Below, piece after piece: positions 36,695-44,171 of a stretch of 64,000 bases of DNA (its first letter is position 1; each line of letters opens with the position of its first letter). This stretch comes from Cylindrospermum sp. NIES-4074 (GTDB lineage: Bacteria; Cyanobacteriota; Cyanobacteriia; Cyanobacteriales; Nostocaceae), in contig AP018269.1 in the NCBI GenBank assembly GCA_003994795.1, positions 1,925,346 through 1,989,345 of the forward strand, read 5' to 3'. Position numbers and translations under genes: made by a program. The notes under the pieces were generated by a model. It worked only from the letters and a program-made list of their open reading frames with translations. It searched no databases and was not told the DNA's origin.

Positions 36695-38287
36695 ATGAAT
36701 CAGCCCAGACGGTCAATTTTTGATTGGTCAGATCAAGCATCTGTCGCTGTGCGTCGGCTTTTTTTAACTGGTTTGACACTCACAATTTTCTGGTGGGGGT
36801 TAATGCCAGAAGTTGCTTTAGCACAAAAACAGCTAACCCCACCAACTTCTGAGACTTCTATTCAACCTTATTTAGATCGAGTAATCAAGGAGTTAACAGA
36901 ATTCCGCCTTGATAATGGGATGAAGTTTATTGTTTTGGAACGGCATCAAGCGCCTGTGGTTTCTTTTCTCACCTATGCGGATGTCGGTGGTGTAGATGAG
37001 CCAGACGGAAAAACGGGTGTGGCGCACTTTCTGGAACATTTAGCCTTTAAAGGTACTCGGCGCATTGGTACAATAGACTACAAGGCAGAAAAACCATTAC
37101 TAGACCGCTTGGAACTGTTAGATAGCCAAATTACAACAGCAAAAGCCGGGGGGAAAAAAGATCAGATTTCCCGGTTACAAGCTGAATTTAAGCAAGTGGA
37201 AGCACAAGCCGCCAAACTTGTCAAGCAAAATGAAATGGGGCAAATTGTCGAACAAGCGGGAGGTGTGGGTTTAAATGCGACGACTTCCACAGAAGCCACC
37301 CGCTATTTTTACAGCTTTCCTGCCAATAAGTTGGAATTGTGGATGTCGCTGGAGTCAGAGCGATTTTTAGAACCTGTATTTCGGGAATTTTACAAAGAAA
37401 GAGATGTAATTTTGGAAGAACGGCGGATGCGGGTGGAAAATTCCCCCATTGGCTTGATGATAGAGAAATTTATCGATACTGCTTACAAAGTTCATCCTTA
37501 CAGACGTCCGGTGATTGGTTTTGATGAAGATATCCGCAACTTGACACCAGCTGATGTGCAGAAATTCTTTGCTGCTTATTATGCACCCGGCAATATTGCG
37601 ATCGCCATTGTTGGTGATGTCAACCCCACAGAAGTTAAGAAATTAGCGCAAATCTACTTTGGCCGTTTTCCCGCTAAACCAAAAACTGTTGAGCAAATTC
37701 CTGTAGAACCGCAGCAAACCAAAACGCGGGAAGTCACGGTGCAGTTTCCCTCTCAACCTTTGTATTTAGAAGGTTATCACCGTCCAGCCATCACCCATCC
37801 AGACAATGTGGTTTATGAAATTATTGGCAGTTTATTGAGTGATGGACGCACATCACGGCTGTATAAGTCCTTGGTGGAACAACAGCAATTAGCGTTAAAT
37901 GCCGAAGGTTTCACAGGCTTTCCAGGGGACAAGTATCCCAATATGATGTTGTTCTATGCTCTCACGGCTCCTGGTAACAAAATTGACGATTTGGCTGTAG
38001 CTTTGCGGAAGGAAATTGACAAATTGAAAACCGAGCCTGTGACAGAGGTGGAGTTACAACGGGTGAAAACTCAAGCCAGGGCAGGTTTATTGCGTAGCCT
38101 TGATTCTAATAGCGGCATGGCGCAGCAGTTGCTGGAATATGAGGTAAAAACTGGCTCTTGGCGCAATTTGTTTAAAGAATTGGATGATATTGCGGCGGTG
38201 ACTCCTGCGGATATTCTCCGGGTAGCGAAGGGGACTTTTACACCTGAGAATCGCACGGTTGGTAAGTTGTTGGCGAAAGAGGGATAA
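36695..38287 (+). CDS. M16 family zinc peptidase, active-type subunit
   Basis: 530 residues. N-terminal hydrophobic segment (LFLTGLTLTIFWWGLMPEVALA, about 22-43) is a signal peptide or anchor. The inverted zinc motif HxxEH is present: His111, Glu114, His115 in VAHFLEHLAFKGT, with the distal Glu in the LEERRMRVENSP block. Two M16 half-domains follow. A long insertion after the zinc motif (DRLELLDSQITTAKAGGKKDQ...) looks coiled. It likely pairs with the next gene product in the periplasm, as in PqqL/M16 heterodimers. Confidence 0.93.
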   Translation: MNQPRRSIFDWSDQASVAVRRLFLTGLTLTIFWWGLMPEVALAQKQLTPPTSETSIQPYLDRVIKELTEFRLDNGMKFIVLERHQAPVVSFLTYADVGGVDEPDGKTGVAHFLEHLAFKGTRRIGTIDYKAEKPLLDRLELLDSQITTAKAGGKKDQISRLQAEFKQVEAQAAKLVKQNEMGQIVEQAGGVGLNATTSTEATRYFYSFPANKLELWMSLESERFLEPVFREFYKERDVILEERRMRVENSPIGLMIEKFIDTAYKVHPYRRPVIGFDEDIRNLTPADVQKFFAAYYAPGNIAIAIVGDVNPTEVKKLAQIYFGRFPAKPKTVEQIPVEPQQTKTREVTVQFPSQPLYLEGYHRPAITHPDNVVYEIIGSLLSDGRTSRLYKSLVEQQQLALNAEGFTGFPGDKYPNMMLFYALTAPGNKIDDLAVALRKEIDKLKTEPVTEVELQRVKTQARAGLLRSLDSNSGMAQQLLEYEVKTGSWRNLFKELDDIAAVTPADILRVAKGTFTPENRTVGKLLAKEG

Positions 38288-38289
38288 GC

Positions 38290-39768
38290 ATGAAATTCAA
38301 AATTCAAAACAAGCTGGTTTTTGCCCTGGTTGCTGCTTTTGCCTTTTTACTGGTCACTTTTAACTTTTCTTTAGCGGCGACAGCAGAAGCAAAATATTAT
38401 ACGGAGATAAAGTTTACGCCACTGCCTGAGATTAAGTTACCCAAATATGAGCGGTTTGTACTGCAAAATGGCTTGGTGGTTTATTTGATGGAGGATCACG
38501 AGCTACCGTTGGTGAGTGGTACGGCGTTGGTGCGGACAGGTTCTCGCTTGGAACCAGGGGATAAAGTCGGTTTGGCTGGCTTTACAGGTGCGGTGATGCG
38601 GGCTGGAGGAACTCAGAAGCATTCCCCTGACGAGCTAAATGAGATATTAGAACAACGGGCGGCGTCTGTAGAAACTAGTATTGGCGAAGGCGCTGGTAGT
38701 GCGAGTTTTGAGGCGTTGAGTGAAGATTTAGACACAGTGTTTGGACTGTTTGCGGAGGTGTTGCGACAGCCACTTTTTGAGCAAGCAAAACTAGATTTGG
38801 CTAAAACACAGGCTAGGGGAGCAATTGCGCGTCGTAATGACAGTCCCAATAATATTAGCGGTAGGGAATTTCGCAAGTTGATTTATGGGCAAGATAGTCC
38901 CTATGCGCGAACGGTAGAATATGCGACGCTAGATCAGATTTCCCGCGAGGATTTGCTGAAGTTTTACCAGCAATATTTCCATCCTAATAATTTAATTTTG
39001 GGGATTGTGGGGGATTTTGAGCCAAAGAAAATGCGATCGCTTATTCAATCTCAGTTTGGTGACTGGAAATCTAACCCCAAAATCGCTCAACCTGAGTTAC
39101 CACAAGTATCTCAAGCTAAAACTGGCGGCGTCTTTGTTGTCAATCGGCCACAGCTGACTCAAAGCAGTATTCTCATTGGCCATTTAGGTGGAAAGTTTGA
39201 TAGTCCTGACTATGCGGCGTTGGATGTATTGAATGGGGTGTTAAATGGGTTTGGTGGGCGGTTATTTAACGAAGTGCGATCGCGCCAAGGTTTAGCTTAC
39301 TCCGTCTACGGCTACTGGAGTCCCCGCTTTGACTACCCTGGAATGTTTATTGCTGGTGGACAAACGCGATCGGATGCTACTGTCCAGTTTGTCAAAGCCC
39401 TACAGACAGAAATTAAGCGCCTCCAAGCTCAAAAAGTAACAGCAAAAGAATTGAATGTTGCTAAAGAGTCTACACTCAACTCCTTTGTGTTTAATTTTCA
39501 AGACCCCAGCCAAACCCTGTCAAGGTTGATGCGATATGAATATTACGGCTATCCGGCTGACTTTCTGTTTCGCTATCAAAAAGCTGTAACCGCAACCACA
39601 GCAGCTGATGTGCAACGGGTAGCCCAGCAATACCTCAAGCCAGAAAATCTTGTGACTTTGGTGGTAGGTAATCAAACCGCCATTCAACCGCCATTGACAC
39701 AGCTAGCAGCCCAGGTGACACCAATAGATGTCACAATTCCTGGTGTACAACCACCGACGAAAAAGTAA
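38290..39768 (+). CDS. M16 family peptidase homologue, zinc-site-less partner subunit
   Basis: 492 residues, starting two bases after the stop of the preceding M16 gene, so translation is surely coupled. Signal peptide present (LVFALVAAFAFLLVTFNFSLAATA). At the position of HxxEH it reads GFTGAVMRAGGT, so zinc and catalytic residues are lost. The Arg/Tyr block (RSRQGLAYSVYGYW) typical of the non-catalytic or substrate-gripping subunit is retained. It should form a heterodimer with the upstream active subunit. Confidence 0.93.
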   Translation: MKFKIQNKLVFALVAAFAFLLVTFNFSLAATAEAKYYTEIKFTPLPEIKLPKYERFVLQNGLVVYLMEDHELPLVSGTALVRTGSRLEPGDKVGLAGFTGAVMRAGGTQKHSPDELNEILEQRAASVETSIGEGAGSASFEALSEDLDTVFGLFAEVLRQPLFEQAKLDLAKTQARGAIARRNDSPNNISGREFRKLIYGQDSPYARTVEYATLDQISREDLLKFYQQYFHPNNLILGIVGDFEPKKMRSLIQSQFGDWKSNPKIAQPELPQVSQAKTGGVFVVNRPQLTQSSILIGHLGGKFDSPDYAALDVLNGVLNGFGGRLFNEVRSRQGLAYSVYGYWSPRFDYPGMFIAGGQTRSDATVQFVKALQTEIKRLQAQKVTAKELNVAKESTLNSFVFNFQDPSQTLSRLMRYEYYGYPADFLFRYQKAVTATTAADVQRVAQQYLKPENLVTLVVGNQTAIQPPLTQLAAQVTPIDVTIPGVQPPTKK

Positions 39769-40119
39769 CGAGGAATTGGGGATTGGGGGGACTCGGGCCC
39801 CCTCTGGGGAGAGGCTACCCTGTACACACAAGTCGAGAACTCTGATCCACATTGGCTTTTATTTGGTAGGGTGTGTTGTCGCATAGCGCAACGCACCATC
39901 CTATTACTAGATTCTCTAATGACCAATGACCAATGACTAATCTCTAGAAAATTATCAGTTTCAAAGACAAAACTCCTTTAATTCTGTCTATAAAATTATT
40001 CGCAAAACGGCGCATTTATCAAATTTAATATCAAAATAAAAGAAAAGGATTTTAGATTTTTAGCTGAATCTTATCCAAGACCGTGTGACTGAATCTCCCT
40101 ATATTTGTGAGGTGACTAA
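39769..40119. other. Non-coding region before the RiPP locus
   Basis: Contains a dispersed inverted repeat (ggtagggtgtgttgtcgcat... gcgcaacgcaccatcct, 39867-39902). An AT-rich promoter-like stretch with tataaaatta near 39986 precedes the first precursor gene, and aggtga stands seven bases before its ATG. Confidence 0.45.
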
Positions 40120-40371
40120 ATGGTGAGGATAACAATCTCCGACCTCTACCCTAGTAGAGATGAACAGTTTATTGATGAACTAAGCGCTGGGGAAATGCTC
40201 GCAGTAGCAGGTGGTTCAAGAAGAAGAAGAAGAAGAAGGCAAAGAGGGTCAAGCACAGGAGATACAGCTGAGGTGACGAATATAATGGATCAAATAGATA
40301 ATCGTATAGACCAGATAGGATCAGATTTAAATCAGACAAATGAAGATCTGCAAAAGCAGTTTGGCTATTGA
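40120..40371 (+). CDS. RiPP precursor peptide with double-glycine leader and poly-Arg core
   Basis: 83 residues. The leader (1-32, VRITISDLYPSRDEQFIDEL... LAVAGG) has the LYP and acidic-helix pattern of C39-processed cyanobacterial leaders, almost the same as in the peptide gene at 42587. Cleavage after Gly32 would release a 51-residue core starting SRRRRRRRQRG, then an Asp/Asn/Gln-rich amphipathic helix (IMDQIDNRIDQIGSDLNQ) with heptad spacing. No Cys. The core is unlike the other peptides in this locus. Likely exported by a C39 ABC exporter. Confidence 0.82.
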   Translation: MVRITISDLYPSRDEQFIDELSAGEMLAVAGGSRRRRRRRQRGSSTGDTAEVTNIMDQIDNRIDQIGSDLNQTNEDLQKQFGY

Positions 40372-40405
40372 ACATATCGTGTTAATTAAATATTCTCCTG
40401 AATAT

Positions 40406-40449
40406 CGCGCGTTCTAATTTCAGTAAATGATGAGAACGGGCGATTTTTC
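40406..40449 (+). terminator. Terminator of the poly-Arg precursor gene
   Basis: cgcgcgttct (40406-40415) pairs with agaacgggcg (40433-40442) except for one mismatch, then atttttct. It lies 35 bases after the stop codon. Confidence 0.65.
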
Positions 40450-40865
40450 TATGGCAGGTTGGGGCTTCAATACTAAGAGTTACGAACCGTACAAGTTTAC
40501 CCTATGCAGGATTTTTCATTGGTCTTGTAATGCATCGTCTGATGCATTCTACCCTACTTCATGCGTTAGAGAACGCGCTTTATTAGGACTGATATTGTAA
40601 CCCATTTTTGCTATTTTCTGGCGTAAGTCCTAAATCTTTAACCGCACCATATGCGGATATTTATTAATTTACATTCGTATTAATTCAAGAGCTAATCATT
40701 TCTTTTAGTAGGACGTAAGTAATTGAATTAAGTCTTTTTAACCAGGTTTTTAGCCTTGATTTTTCTAATTTAAATGAATAAAAATGGCAGTATCAGTTAA
40801 GCGAACCACAGCTTAATTGCTCACCAATCCAACTTCAAAAACACAACTCTTTGAGGAGAAAAATC
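40450..40865. other. Non-coding region before the tandem precursor genes
   Basis: About 415 bases, presumably holding the promoter of the tandem precursor genes. A 50-codon open frame from ATG 40452 has no ribosome-binding site. Just upstream of the first precursor is the sequence 'ccaacttcaaaaacacaact' that is repeated before every copy. Confidence 0.4.
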
Positions 40866-41105
40866 ATGGCAACTATTAAACTTTCTGAATTGCAAGTAGC
40901 TGGTTCTGAATTGTTCCAAGATTCCGAAAGCTTTATTAATGACTTGAGTGATGCTACTTCCCTATCTATAAATGGTGGTGATGGCAACAGCAGCAGCTTC
41001 GGCGATTATGGTGACTTTGGCGTCAAGTATCTTGAGTATTTAATCTTGGGATACGGTGTAAATGCTGTTAAGGAGGCCGTCAAGTCATTCAGCCACGCAG
41101 ATTAG
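40866..41105 (+). CDS. RiPP precursor, tandem copy 1
   Basis: 79 residues. Leader 1-38 ends in LSINGG, the double-glycine cut site. The core (39-79) is Ser-rich at the start (DGNSSSFGDYGDFG) followed by a hydrophobic amphipathic helix (VKYLEYLILGYGVNAVKEAVK). No Cys. The ATG at 40866 follows a strong site, gaggagaaaaatc. Compared with copies 2-5 the C-terminus differs (NAVKEAVKSFSHAD). First of five near-identical genes. Confidence 0.88.
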   Translation: MATIKLSELQVAGSELFQDSESFINDLSDATSLSINGGDGNSSSFGDYGDFGVKYLEYLILGYGVNAVKEAVKSFSHAD

Positions 41106-41162
41106 TAATACTAATTGCTCGCAAATCCAACTTCAAGGAAACAACTCTTTTAGGAGAAAATC

Positions 41163-41396
41163 ATGGCAAGTATTAAACTTTCTGAATTGCAAGTAGCTGG
41201 TTCTGAATTATTCCAAGATTCCGAAAGCTTTATCAATGACTTGAGTGATGCTACTTCCCTATCTATAAATGGTGGTGATGGCAGCAGCAGCTTCGGCGAT
41301 TATGGTGACTTTGGCGTCAAGTATCTTGAGTATCTAGTCTTGGGATATGGCGTAGATGCGATTAAGTACATCGTCAAGTCATTCAGCGACGTTTAA
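41163..41396 (+). CDS. RiPP precursor, tandem copy 2
   Basis: 77 residues with leader 1-38 nearly identical to copy 1, ending SINGG. Core DGSSSFGDYGDFGVKYLEYL... SFSDV. No Cys. Same upstream sequence and aggag site; the start-to-start distance from copy 1 is 297 bases. Confidence 0.88.
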   Translation: MASIKLSELQVAGSELFQDSESFINDLSDATSLSINGGDGSSSFGDYGDFGVKYLEYLVLGYGVDAIKYIVKSFSDV

Positions 41397-41421
41397 CAGG
41401 ACTTACGCAACTGGAATCCTA

Positions 41422-41486
41422 GTAGGGTGCGTCAGATGCCGAAAATCTATTGATTGTTACGAATTATCGAGTCTGACGCACCCTAC
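41422..41486. mobile_element. MITE-like hairpin element between precursor copies 2 and 3
   Basis: 65 bases with perfect 15-base terminal inverted repeats (gtagggtgcgtcaga at 41422-41436, tctgacgcaccctac at 41472-41486). It explains why copies 2 and 3 are 427 bases apart instead of about 297. A copy lacking the left arm lies at 45816-45870. Confidence 0.7.
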
Positions 41487-41589
41487 AAAAGACATTAAGT
41501 GTGACAGGCAGCTTTAGTCATATTTAATCTCGATAGCTTCATTGTTGGCAAATCCAACTTCAAGAAAACAACTCTTTTAGGAGAAAATC

Positions 41590-41826
41590 ATGGCAAGTAT
41601 TAAACTTTCTGAATTGCAAGTAGCTGGTTCTGAATTGTTCCAAGATTCCGAAAGCTTTATCAATGACTTGAGTGATGCTACTTCCCTATCTATAAATGGT
41701 GGCGATGGCAGCAGCAGCTTCGGCGATTATGGTGACTTTGGCGTCAAGTATCTTGAGTATCTAGTCCTGGGATATGGCGTAGATGCGATTAAGTACATCG
41801 TCAAGTCATTCAGCGACGTTCATTAA
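41590..41826 (+). CDS. RiPP precursor, tandem copy 3
   Basis: 78 residues, identical to copy 2 apart from an additional terminal His. Leader 1-38 ends SINGG. Core has five Ser and no Cys or Thr. Ribosome-binding site taggagaaaatc. Confidence 0.88.
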   Translation: MASIKLSELQVAGSELFQDSESFINDLSDATSLSINGGDGSSSFGDYGDFGVKYLEYLVLGYGVDAIKYIVKSFSDVH

Positions 41827-41883
41827 TAACACTAATTGCTCACAAATCCAACTTCAAAAACACAACTCTTTGAGGAGAAAATC

Positions 41884-42123
41884 ATGGCAAGTATTAAACT
41901 TTCTGAATTGCAAGTAGCTGGTTCTGAATTGTTCCAAGATTCCGAAAGCTTTATTAATGACTTGAGTGATGCTACTTCCCTATCTATAAATGGTGGTGAT
42001 GGCAACAGCAGCAGCTTCGGCGATTATGGTGACTTTGGCGTCAAGTATCTTGAGTATCTAGTCCTGGGATATGGCGTAGATGCGATTAAGTACATCGTCA
42101 AGTCATTCAGCGACGTTCATTAA
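41884..42123 (+). CDS. RiPP precursor, tandem copy 4
   Basis: 79 residues from ATG 41884 (an in-frame ATG at 41836 belongs to the repeated 5' region and is not used). Leader as in the other copies, core DGNSSSFGDYGDFG..., ending SFSDVH. 294 bases after copy 3. Confidence 0.88.
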   Translation: MASIKLSELQVAGSELFQDSESFINDLSDATSLSINGGDGNSSSFGDYGDFGVKYLEYLVLGYGVDAIKYIVKSFSDVH

Positions 42124-42180
42124 TAACACTAATTGCTCACAAATCCAACTTCAAAAACACAACTCTTTGAGGAGAAAATC

Positions 42181-42414
42181 ATGGCAAGTATTAAACTTTC
42201 TGAATTGCAAGTAGCTGGTTCTGAATTGTTCCAAGATTCCGAAAGCTTTATTAATGACTTGAGTGATGCTACTTCCCTATCTATAAATGGTGGTGATGCC
42301 AACTTCCAAGATTATGGTGACTTTGGCGTGAAGTATCTTGAGTACTTAATCTTAGGATATGGCGTAGATGCTATTAAGTACATCGTCAAGTCATTCAGCG
42401 ACGTTAATTACTAA
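42181..42414 (+). CDS. RiPP precursor, tandem copy 5
   Basis: 77 residues from ATG 42181. Leader identical to copy 4, but the start of the core is changed: DANFQDYGDFG replaces DGNSSSFGDYGDFG, removing the three-Ser cluster. C-terminus SFSDVNY. It shows that the core N-terminus is the variable part while leader and helix are held constant. Confidence 0.88.
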   Translation: MASIKLSELQVAGSELFQDSESFINDLSDATSLSINGGDANFQDYGDFGVKYLEYLILGYGVDAIKYIVKSFSDVNY

Positions 42415-42423
42415 TACTAATTT

Positions 42424-42443
42424 CTCAGTAGTGCACTACTGAG
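42424..42443. promoter_or_regulatory. Perfect 20-bp palindrome after the last tandem precursor
   Basis: ctcagtagtgcactactgag is its own reverse complement. It begins ten bases after copy 5. A second pair, ccagggtt (42456-42463)/aaccctgg (42506-42513), follows. Together they could attenuate transcription between precursor and enzyme genes, or be an operator. Confidence 0.55.
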
Positions 42444-42586
42444 CAAAATAGCTCTCCAGGGTTTAAAAGTAAAAAGCAACCCAAATAGGTTCCTTGATTA
42501 CTAATAACCCTGGACAGCTAACTAAACTAAGCGCTTTACAGCTTAATTGCATCGATTCATGACGATGTGTTGGGAAAATAAAATAA

Positions 42587-42808
42587 ATGGCGAAGATTAG
42601 CATTTCTGATTTGTATCCTACCGAATCAGAAACCTATATTAGCAACCTGACTAATATAGAAGTTCTGGCTGTATTTGGTGGTGACAGTAATAATTACCCC
42701 CAATTTCTTTACTTTGGTTTTAAGTTTCTGCATTTTGTAGCCACTATGTATGCTATCGATGCTATCTCGTTTTTGGTAAGCTCTTTCAACACCAACGATA
42801 ACATCTAA
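42587..42808 (+). CDS. RiPP precursor, diverged sixth helical-core peptide
   Basis: 73 residues. Leader 1-32 (AKISISDLYPTESETYISNL... AVFGG) is of the LYP type, as in the poly-Arg peptide. The 41-residue core (DSNNYPQFLYFGFKFLHFVATM... SFLVSSF) aligns with the tandem-copy cores (FGVKYLEYLVLGYGVDAIKYIVKSF), so it links the two leader types. No Cys. 172 bases after copy 5 and on the same strand as the modification genes. Confidence 0.85.
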   Translation: MAKISISDLYPTESETYISNLTNIEVLAVFGGDSNNYPQFLYFGFKFLHFVATMYAIDAISFLVSSFNTNDNI

Positions 42809-42841
42809 CTTACCCTGATTATTACTTCAAAAGTTGACAGA

Positions 42842-42949
42842 ATGACCAATAAGATATTGTATACGCTCGCTGGTTGGGTAGCATTATGGTTAATCAATAG
42901 TTTATTGATTAATCAACAGCAAATTTTAAATGCTCTAAAAGCCATCTAA
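42842..42949 (+). CDS. 35-residue membrane peptide ORF in the RiPP operon
   Basis: Frame from ATG 42842 to TAA 42949: MTNKILYTLAGWVALWLINS, then LLINQQQILNALKAI. One hydrophobic helix with a short polar C-terminus. It starts 33 bases after the diverged precursor and ends four bases before the ATG of the kinase-like gene, a spacing typical of translational coupling. Ribosome-binding site is weak. No family recognised. It could be an immunity, anchor or leaderless peptide; existence as a protein is an inference. Confidence 0.5.
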   Translation: MTNKILYTLAGWVALWLINSLLINQQQILNALKAI

Positions 42950-42953
42950 GACT

Positions 42954-44135
42954 ATGCCATTTATCTTAAGTTATCAAAATGTTTTCGACTACCTAATTTC
43001 CCACGGACTGTCCACTCCACAAGAGCAGTCATTAAGCAATATTGAGCTAAAACACGCTAAAAACTTCAACTTGTTAATCAGTTTGCCAGATGATCGTCAT
43101 CTGCTGATTAAGCAAGAGCGTCTCAACCGAGAAGGAAAAACTCTTGGCGATTTTCTGAGAGAATGGCGAATTCATGATTTTTTGCAAAACTTCCCGGAAA
43201 TTCGTCACATTCGCTCTTGTTTTTCGGAAGTAATTCATTTTGATCCAGAAAATTCTATCATCGTTTTCAATTATCTCAATGACTATCGTGATTTAGCAGA
43301 TTTCTACACTCAAGAAAATAATTTCTTTCCCATCGAGATAGCTAGCGCAATTGGCACAACTCTGGCGTCCATTCATCGCCTAACTACAGATTGTCAAGAC
43401 TATTGGGAATTCTTCCAAAACACTGAAGCTAAATCGAGCCAAACAACTCCTCACTTGGCTCGTGGCTTAGATAGGATTACTCCAGAAGTTTTTGGCATGG
43501 TTCCAGCCGACGGGTTGAAATTTTTTGCCCTCTATCAACGTTATGATCATCTGGGAAAGGCGATCGCAGATTTGGAGAAAGCTTTCACTCCTTCTTGTCT
43601 TACCCATAATGACCTCAAGCTGAACAATATTCTTCTATCCTTAAATTGGGAAGCAGCAGTTTTCCCACAGTCACTTCAGGATGAAAAAATTATTCGTTTG
43701 ATTGACTGGGAACGAGGCGCTTGGGGAGATCCAGCCAGTGATTTAGGCGCATTAATCGCCAGCTATCTGCAAATTTGGTTGTATAGCATGGTGGCTAGTA
43801 AATCGATCGCCATTGAAGAATCTTTACGTCTAGCCGCAACCCCCCTGCAACTGCTTCAGCCTTCAATCGCTGCGCTAGTTACGGCTTATTTAGCTGAGTT
43901 TCCCCAAATTTTAACGCGTCGTCCTGATTTTTTGCAGCTAGTTGTGCAATTTTGCGGTTTAGCCTTAATTAGATCCATTCAAGCAACACTCCAGCACAAA
44001 AGAACCTTTGGTAATTCGGGTATCTGCATCCTCCAAGTTGCCAAAAGTTTATTATGTCGTCCGCAAGCATCCATTTCTACCATTTTTGGCATGGAAGCCT
44101 CAGACCTCATCACCACAAGCTTATCTCTAGCTTAG
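42954..44135 (+). CDS. APH-family kinase-like protein (LanK/TvaC-type RiPP Ser/Thr kinase)
   Basis: 393 residues with the aminoglycoside phosphotransferase fold. The catalytic loop is intact, HNDLKLNN with His218, Asp220 and Asn225; the metal-binding Asp is Asp251 in LIDWERGAWGDPASDLGAL; Lys53 in LLIKQE is a candidate ATP contact. In thioamitide and class V lanthipeptide pathways a homologous kinase phosphorylates precursor Ser/Thr, which a HopA1-like lyase then eliminates. Here a HopA1-family gene follows after 36 bases and precursors precede, so the same role is inferred. Confidence 0.85.
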   Translation: MPFILSYQNVFDYLISHGLSTPQEQSLSNIELKHAKNFNLLISLPDDRHLLIKQERLNREGKTLGDFLREWRIHDFLQNFPEIRHIRSCFSEVIHFDPENSIIVFNYLNDYRDLADFYTQENNFFPIEIASAIGTTLASIHRLTTDCQDYWEFFQNTEAKSSQTTPHLARGLDRITPEVFGMVPADGLKFFALYQRYDHLGKAIADLEKAFTPSCLTHNDLKLNNILLSLNWEAAVFPQSLQDEKIIRLIDWERGAWGDPASDLGALIASYLQIWLYSMVASKSIAIEESLRLAATPLQLLQPSIAALVTAYLAEFPQILTRRPDFLQLVVQFCGLALIRSIQATLQHKRTFGNSGICILQVAKSLLCRPQASISTIFGMEASDLITTSLSLA

Positions 44136-44171
44136 AACACAAATCACTCTAGATTCATAGGCCAGACTTAT

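Noticed and set aside
40452-40604. 50-codon frame MAGWGFNTKSYEPYK...
   Set aside because: Lies in dispersed-repeat-like sequence, no ribosome-binding site and no leader motif, so not called as another precursor.
40866-42808. Nif11-type or nitrile-hydratase-type (NHLP) precursors
   Set aside because: Leaders are short (32-38 residues) and lack the long helical Nif11 or nitrile hydratase domain; they fit the short GG-leader type.
42954-44135. Antibiotic-resistance aminoglycoside phosphotransferase
   Set aside because: Fold is APH, but immediate coupling to a HopA1-family gene and precursors points to RiPP modification.
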